NCBI GenBank assembly: GCA_017853835.1 | Contig: JAFMIU010000019.1 | Span: 1-46,753 of the forward strand | Reading direction: 5' to 3' | Length of the DNA: 46,753 bases | From: Pirellulales bacterium | Lineage (GTDB): Bacteria; Planctomycetota; Planctomycetia; Pirellulales; UBA1268 | Part shown: positions 42,541 through 46,753 of the stretch, in pieces | How positions within the stretch are numbered: the first letter of the stretch is position 1 | Layout of the letters: every line of letters starts with the position of its first letter | The notes under the pieces: model-generated | Seen by the model: the letters and a program-made list of their open reading frames with translations, nothing else | Database searches by the model: none | Told to the model about the DNA's origin: nothing | Position numbers and translations under genes: made by a program

Positions 42541-42720
42541 GTCATTCACGCCGGTCGGGAGGAGCGACGACTCGAGCCCAACGGCGGTGATGGGAGTGGC
42601 GCTTCGGTGGAAGCCCAACGGCGTGAGCCGTGGGACCGGCGTGGCGATCACGCCGGAGGTGGTTGAGCACGATGCCGTTTCGCGAAACGTTTCCCGCGAT
42701 CAGCGCACCGTGAGGCTGCC
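42541..42720. repeat. Hairpin repeat (copy 7) plus a decayed copy, between convergent genes
   Basis: Copy 7 (plus, 42611-42635) has the ACGGC/GCCGT stem and GTGA loop. With its flanks (42607-42644) it is identical over 38 nt to copy 3's region at 15692-15729. A shortened copy (AGCCCAACGGC-GGTGA-TGGGA) lies at 42575-42595. No partner of the AGGCC subtype was found here. The repeat lies between the stops of the DUF1593 gene and the glycosidase gene. Confidence 0.75.
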
Positions 42721-45135
42721 TCAGCGGGCGACGAGGGGACCTGATCGCGGCGCGAGATCGGTTGCGTGAAACACACGATGGCCGTCGACCCACGCGGTGA
42801 GTCCCGGGCCCCGGCCGTAATGGGTTCCATCACGGTCCCACACGATTGTCACGTCGTGGCCGCGATACCGGAGGCCGTCCAGACAAAACCAGTCCCAGGT
42901 CGCCTCGGGCACGAGCGGGTGAAGCTCCAGCACGTCGTCGGATCGCGGCACCAGCCCGACGAGGCCCGTGATCACCAGATCGGCAAACGTCGAGTGGTTG
43001 TACCACCGGCTTCGCGGGTCACGGCCCTTGAGCCATGCGCCGGTCGTTTCGTCGAGATACTCGCCGACGTAGCGTTCGCCGTCAAAGCGATGCGAGCGGG
43101 CGTAGGTGATCACCGCCGCGAGATAGTCGGCCTTCGTCACCGCGTCCTGCGCCGGACCTCGAAGCACCGTCGCCAGGGCCGTGAGGGTTTGCGAGGTTGC
43201 AAACGGCCACACGGCGCCGTCCCACTCGCACGTGCTCACGCCATGCGAACGAAACGCAGGATGACGCCGCTCGGCGGTGGTGATCCCGAACGGCGCCCGG
43301 AAGCCCGTCTCGTCGGCAAACTGCCTCCAGGCTTCCTCGTAGCCCTTGCCCGTCGGCGGGAGCGAGAAATACCACGGGATGAAGCCGATCGCCTCGCGGA
43401 CATCGGCAAACGATCCATCCTCGCGGACCACCTCGAAGAACCGGTCGCGCGGATTCCAGAGCGTCGTCAGGATCAGCGACCGCAGTGCCTCCCCTTCGGC
43501 CATCAGCTGCTCGGCCTCATGGGGCCGCCCCGCCGCACGGGCGATCGACGCAAGGGCCAGGGCGCTGCCGGCCATGTAGGAGTTGAGCGTGGGCCGCACG
43601 TTCTTCGCATGCCGCCCGCCGCTGATCGACTCCTCCATCGCGTCCCGTACGTCGTACTGCCAGTAGAGGCCGTCGGGCCGCCGCCGCTCCTCGGCCCATT
43701 GGCGGTGATCGGCCGCCAGCCGGTCAAACCGCTCGACCACGAAGGCCGTGTCGCCGGTGACGAGCGCCCGCTGCCACAGGGCGTAGGGAAGCCACTGGCT
43801 GTATTTGTGAAGCCGTTCCCGCTGGGCCGGATCGAGCCAGTAGTCGACGACCTGGTCGAGCACCTGCGAGTCGCGAAGCCACCGACCTTCCATGACATGG
43901 TGCCCGAGCGCCGAACTCACCGGCTGCGGTCGCGTGATGAACTCCGTGAGTAACCACCGGCCTGCATCATCACGCCGAAGGTGCTTGCGGAGGCACCACC
44001 ATCGGAAATACCAGACGTCCACCATCTCGTCGTCGGGGCAGTCGAACCGCGGCACGTTGGCTTCGAGCCAGACCGCAGCGTCGGCGTTGGGAACGGCGTT
44101 GACCACATCCTCAGGATCAAGACGATTGAAGGCCGTCACGGCGGTGCGCAGGGCTTCTGGGCCGATGATGACGGCGGCGGTGCGAGGCTCGTCGTGACGG
44201 CACACGGCCGTCACCAGGTCGGCAAGCCGGTCATCCGCAACATCGTCGTGGAGAAGCAGGCGATAGGAGAGCCGGAGGGTCTCGCCAGGCGCGAGCGTGA
44301 TCGCCCCGGAATCCTGCTTGGCGTAGGTCGCGGCGCCAAAATGGTTGACCAGCAGCCAGCCTGAATCGCGGGCGTGGAAAAACGGCTGCCGCGGGTTGCC
44401 TGGGCCGTCGATCATGGTCGCGCCGCACCGCGCGCCCTCGACGGTGCCCGTGGCGTCGCACCAGGCTGCCTGCGTGCCAAACACCCCCTTCTCGTCGCGT
44501 CCACCATGGCTGGCGAGGTAGCGGCCACCCCACTTCGGCGCGAGATCCCTCGCCAGGCGAATGCCAAACCCCATCTCCTGCACGTCGGCCAACGTGACGC
44601 CCGCGTTGCCGGCGGTGAGGATGGCGTCCCACCGAACCAACCGCACCGGCAGGCCGCAGGCCTGCTCGTCGGTTACGGTCACCGTCGACTGCTCGCGACA
44701 GACCACGCCCGCGTCGGATGTGTCGGCTGCCGCATCGAGATACGACACCCGCGCCGAAAACGAAACCTGGCCGCCGGCCGCATCGATCAGGTCGACGCCG
44801 TCGACCCGCACCGCGGTCTTGTGTCGCCATGGATCATGCCCCGAGAGGTCGCTGAAGCAGAGCATCAGGCCCGGGTGCATCGTGGGGTGATCCTGCGGGT
44901 CGAGGTCGGGCCTCGGCGGGCAGGGTCTCGTGACGATCGCGCCGCCGGGGGTGTGGAGGCTGCGGAGCGACGGCCGGCCGATCCGCGGATCCGAAAACAC
45001 ATACTCGGCCACGGCGTCGCCCGCGGCGGTCGTGATGATGAGCCGGTCGTCGGTTCGTGCGATCGAAAGGTCGCCGGCGGCCGCGAGGCCGGACGCGGCG
45101 ATGAGTCCGAGAAAGGTGGCCGCCGTGCGGATCAT
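42721..45135 (-). CDS. Secreted DUF6807 (PmoA-like) plus six-hairpin glycosidase fusion
   Basis: An 804-residue secreted protein with signal peptide MIRTAATFLGLIAAS ... AAAGD. Residues about 22-310 resemble the PmoA/DUF6807 domain, a beta-sandwich with VFSDPRIGRPSLRSLHTPGG, DPQDHPTMHPGL and FSDLSGHDPWR. Residues about 335-750 look like an (alpha/alpha)6-toroid of the MGH1/GH63-like kind: YSQWLPYALWQRALVTGD, GGRHAKNVRPTLNSYMAGSAL, GFIPWYFSLP and STCEWDGAVWPFATSQTL. Acidic residues in EWDGAVWP and in the DAMEES region are catalytic candidates. Its ATG overlaps the stop of the oligogalacturonate lyase gene (ATGA). A glycosidase releasing pectic side-chain sugars is likely; specificity unknown. 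Confidence 0.83.
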   Translation of the reverse strand: MIRTAATFLGLIAASGLAAAGDLSIARTDDRLIITTAAGDAVAEYVFSDPRIGRPSLRSLHTPGGAIVTRPCPPRPDLDPQDHPTMHPGLMLCFSDLSGHDPWRHKTAVRVDGVDLIDAAGGQVSFSARVSYLDAAADTSDAGVVCREQSTVTVTDEQACGLPVRLVRWDAILTAGNAGVTLADVQEMGFGIRLARDLAPKWGGRYLASHGGRDEKGVFGTQAAWCDATGTVEGARCGATMIDGPGNPRQPFFHARDSGWLLVNHFGAATYAKQDSGAITLAPGETLRLSYRLLLHDDVADDRLADLVTAVCRHDEPRTAAVIIGPEALRTAVTAFNRLDPEDVVNAVPNADAAVWLEANVPRFDCPDDEMVDVWYFRWWCLRKHLRRDDAGRWLLTEFITRPQPVSSALGHHVMEGRWLRDSQVLDQVVDYWLDPAQRERLHKYSQWLPYALWQRALVTGDTAFVVERFDRLAADHRQWAEERRRPDGLYWQYDVRDAMEESISGGRHAKNVRPTLNSYMAGSALALASIARAAGRPHEAEQLMAEGEALRSLILTTLWNPRDRFFEVVREDGSFADVREAIGFIPWYFSLPPTGKGYEEAWRQFADETGFRAPFGITTAERRHPAFRSHGVSTCEWDGAVWPFATSQTLTALATVLRGPAQDAVTKADYLAAVITYARSHRFDGERYVGEYLDETTGAWLKGRDPRSRWYNHSTFADLVITGLVGLVPRSDDVLELHPLVPEATWDWFCLDGLRYRGHDVTIVWDRDGTHYGRGPGLTAWVDGHRVFHATDLAPRSGPLVAR

Positions 45136-46244
45136 GGTGGGGTCACCTCGTAGAGCTGCGCCACGCCCGTGCGGTCGCTCGTGAACACCACCCGGGAGCC
45201 GTCAGGAGAAAACGACGGATGGGGATGGGTGTGCTGCGGAGCAACGACCTGGACCGGTCCGTCGTCGTAGGGGCAGTGGTCGGTGTTCCAATGCTCGCCC
45301 GCGTTGCTCGACAGGCTCTCCGCCAACGGCACCACCGCCGAGGCGATGCCCGCCGTGGGATCGAACGTGAACAGTCCACGGTCGGGGTTCTTCGTGTCGG
45401 TCACGCAGGCTCGGCCGTCGCGTCGCACCATCGGGTGCCACGCCGGAAAATCGGTCACCCGGCGGATCACGCCCGTGTCGACGTCGATCCCGATCATGCC
45501 ATGCGGCCACACGACGGTGATGATCTCGTTGCGTCCGCCCACGGCCGATCGCGGCATCCAGGTTTCGTGCACCACCCATTCCCGACGGGTGACGTCGCGG
45601 GCGTAGACGAGCCGGTGGCCGGTGCCGTCGCGCCGCACCACGTGGATTCGGTCGGTGTAGCGGCCGGCGAATCGGATCAGGTCGGGGTCGTCGGGGTGCA
45701 CCTCGGGGTGGCCGATGGAGTCGTGTTCGCACACCACATCGATCCGTCCCGTCGGCGTGTCGATCGCATGGAGTCGCGCGGTGGCGCCGGTCTTCACCGG
45801 CACGACCCACGTGCGGTCGTCCCGGGAGAGCGACGTGGTGCCCATGGCGTCGCCCACCATGCCGGGAGGGATCATCGGCACGTCGCCGAAGTCGGCCAGG
45901 CATTCCTCTCGAAACCCGGGCTCGGTCGACACCCGCCACGCGCCGCTCCCGGCGGTGAAGTAGACCCAGCGGCCATCGTGCGACGGATGAACGCTCCATT
46001 CATTGAGATCGGCACGGTCGGTGAGCTGCACCAGCCGACCGCTCGCCCGCTCCTCCACGAAGATGGCCGGGCGGCCCGTGCGGTGCGACACGAACACGAG
46101 CCAGCGCATCGCGTCGTCGTAGGCGGGCAGGTAGTAGAACGGGTGGTGGTGGATGGAGGCGTGCGTCGTCACCTGGCGAACCAGGTGGCCGGTGGTGCCG
46201 TCGGGGAACGTGCGGGATTCCGACGGATGAACGCTGCCCTTCAT
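45132..46244 (-). CDS. ogl: Oligogalacturonate lyase (PL22)
   Basis: A 370-residue beta-propeller lyase without a signal peptide, so cytoplasmic. It converts short, often unsaturated, galacturonate oligomers into 4-deoxy-5-keto-uronate. WLVFVSHRTGRPAIFVEE, QLTDRADLNEWSVHPSHDG and PSFSPDGSRVVFTSDRTG are typical of PL22. The metal site is recognisable: Gln337, His340 and His342 (QHTHPH) have the spacing of the Gln-His-His set in the Yersinia enzyme. His270 (AWHPM) is the probable fourth ligand. Length fits the family. The gene overlaps the glycosidase gene by 4 nt downstream and follows the DapA-like gene by 15 nt, so the three form one operon. This is the strongest evidence for pectin catabolism here. 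Confidence 0.92.
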   Translation of the reverse strand: MKGSVHPSESRTFPDGTTGHLVRQVTTHASIHHHPFYYLPAYDDAMRWLVFVSHRTGRPAIFVEERASGRLVQLTDRADLNEWSVHPSHDGRWVYFTAGSGAWRVSTEPGFREECLADFGDVPMIPPGMVGDAMGTTSLSRDDRTWVVPVKTGATARLHAIDTPTGRIDVVCEHDSIGHPEVHPDDPDLIRFAGRYTDRIHVVRRDGTGHRLVYARDVTRREWVVHETWMPRSAVGGRNEIITVVWPHGMIGIDVDTGVIRRVTDFPAWHPMVRRDGRACVTDTKNPDRGLFTFDPTAGIASAVVPLAESLSSNAGEHWNTDHCPYDDGPVQVVAPQHTHPHPSFSPDGSRVVFTSDRTGVAQLYEVTPP

Positions 46245-46259
46245 CGGCTCGCCGCCACG

Positions 46260-46753
46260 TCAGACCGTGACGGTCTGCGACCGCCGACGCTTGGACGCCG
46301 CCGCCACGGGAGCGGCATCGGGAGCGACGGGGCACGTCATGCCGATGGCCTCGAGCCCCTGGCGAATCCGCGCGAAATCATCGGCCGAGAGCGGCCGCAT
46401 CGGACGGCGGAAGGTCGGGTTGGGAAACCTGCCAAGGAGCCATCGGGCGGCCTTCATCCGCTGATGGGCGCCGCAGCCTGGCTCGCCAAACGCGTAGACG
46501 ATGCGGGCCAGCGGAGCGACCACGTCACCCGCCTTCCTCGCCCGTGCGAGATCGCCGTCGAGCGCGGCATGAACGAGTTCGACCATGAGTTCCGGGACGA
46601 AGCCGGCGAAGCCGATGAGCGCGCCGTCGGCTCCCTCGAGGAGCGATGCCAGGAGAAACTCGTCGTGGCACGTGGTGATCGACACATGGGGAGCCGCCGC
46701 CTTGAGCTGCTCGTAGTCCCACCGCCAGCGGGCCATGTCGCGGGTGCCCATCT
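46260..46753 (-). CDS. DapA-family aldolase/lyase, C-terminal part (N-terminus beyond the window)
   Basis: The last 164 codons or so of a dihydrodipicolinate-synthase-family protein; the start and probably the Schiff-base lysine lie past the right edge. MGTRDMARWRWDYEQL, followed by TCHDEFLLASLLEGADGALIGFAGFVPELM, matches the strand-turn regions after the lysine. The tail RFPNPTFRRPMRPLSADDF is typical of the family's C-terminal helices. It ends with an unusual basic tail (SKRRRSQTVTV). Upstream of the oligogalacturonate lyase by 15 nt in one operon, so processing of a pectin-derived keto-deoxy acid is the likely role. It is distinct in sequence from the family member at 37285. Confidence 0.82.
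   Translation of the reverse strand, partial: MGTRDMARWRWDYEQLKAAAPHVSITTCHDEFLLASLLEGADGALIGFAGFVPELMVELVHAALDGDLARARKAGDVVAPLARIVYAFGEPGCGAHQRMKAARWLLGRFPNPTFRRPMRPLSADDFARIRQGLEAIGMTCPVAPDAAPVAAASKRRRSQTVTV

Noticed and set aside
1..46753. CRISPR array
   Set aside because: The repeats seen are dispersed, palindromic and in both orientations, with no regular spacers and no cas genes.

Overview
The window looks like chromosome from a planctomycete, probably a Pirellulales-type lineage. It is GC-rich and dense with secreted proteins. Several proteins end in PEP-CTERM anchors (VPEPS, a hydrophobic segment, then arginines), one starts with a LEPR-type leader, and one carries a planctomycete-style dockerin. 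There is also a formylglycine-type sulfatase and a large multihaem cytochrome c. I see no tRNA, rRNA, CRISPR array, phage gene or transposase gene. Assignments come from reading motifs, not from database searches.

Layout. 1-8852: three consecutive minus-strand paralogues of giant beta-strand-repeat PEP-CTERM surface proteins; the first runs off the left edge. 9173-11562: a translationally coupled pair, a DUF3826-like protein and a PL1-type pectate lyase. 11691-14291: a surface pectate lyase with dockerin and PEP-CTERM. 14460-15365: a membrane protein of unknown function. 16042-25232: a four-gene plus-strand run with a double alpha/beta-hydrolase esterase, a rhamnogalacturonan-acetylesterase/BNR fusion, a second PL1 lyase and a beta-helix/DUF6298-like protein. 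25638-36275: minus strand, with a Popeye/cyclic-nucleotide-domain protein, a hexahaem cytochrome c, a sulfatase, a LEPR/RTX/beta-propeller protein and a fourth PEP-CTERM beta-repeat protein. 36524-36715: a remnant of an alpha-galactosidase C-terminus. 36866-46753: a DUF2147-like protein, an MFS transporter with a DapA-type aldolase/lyase, two DUF1593 nucleoside-hydrolase-like proteins, a DUF6807-like glycosidase, a PL22 oligogalacturonate lyase and a second DapA-family gene running off the right edge.

How it fits together (inference). Most genes form a dispersed pectin/rhamnogalacturonan utilisation locus. Secreted and cell-surface pectate lyases cut the backbone and esterases deacetylate it. 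DUF6298, DUF6807, BNR and DUF1593 proteins may handle side chains. A sugar-acid type MFS carrier imports products. Signal-less oligogalacturonate lyase cuts unsaturated oligomers in the cytoplasm, and the DapA-type enzymes may act on the resulting keto-deoxy sugar acids. The cytochrome/Popeye pair and the sulfatase have no obvious link to pectin.

Two non-coding systems stand out. A family of short hairpins with a GNRA-type loop and a bulged A occurs at least seven times, in two subtypes that differ by compensatory stem changes. They mostly sit between convergent genes as opposite-orientation pairs of one subtype each, like REP/BIME elements. A separate 162-bp terminal-inverted-repeat element supplies the stop codon of the DUF6298-like gene.
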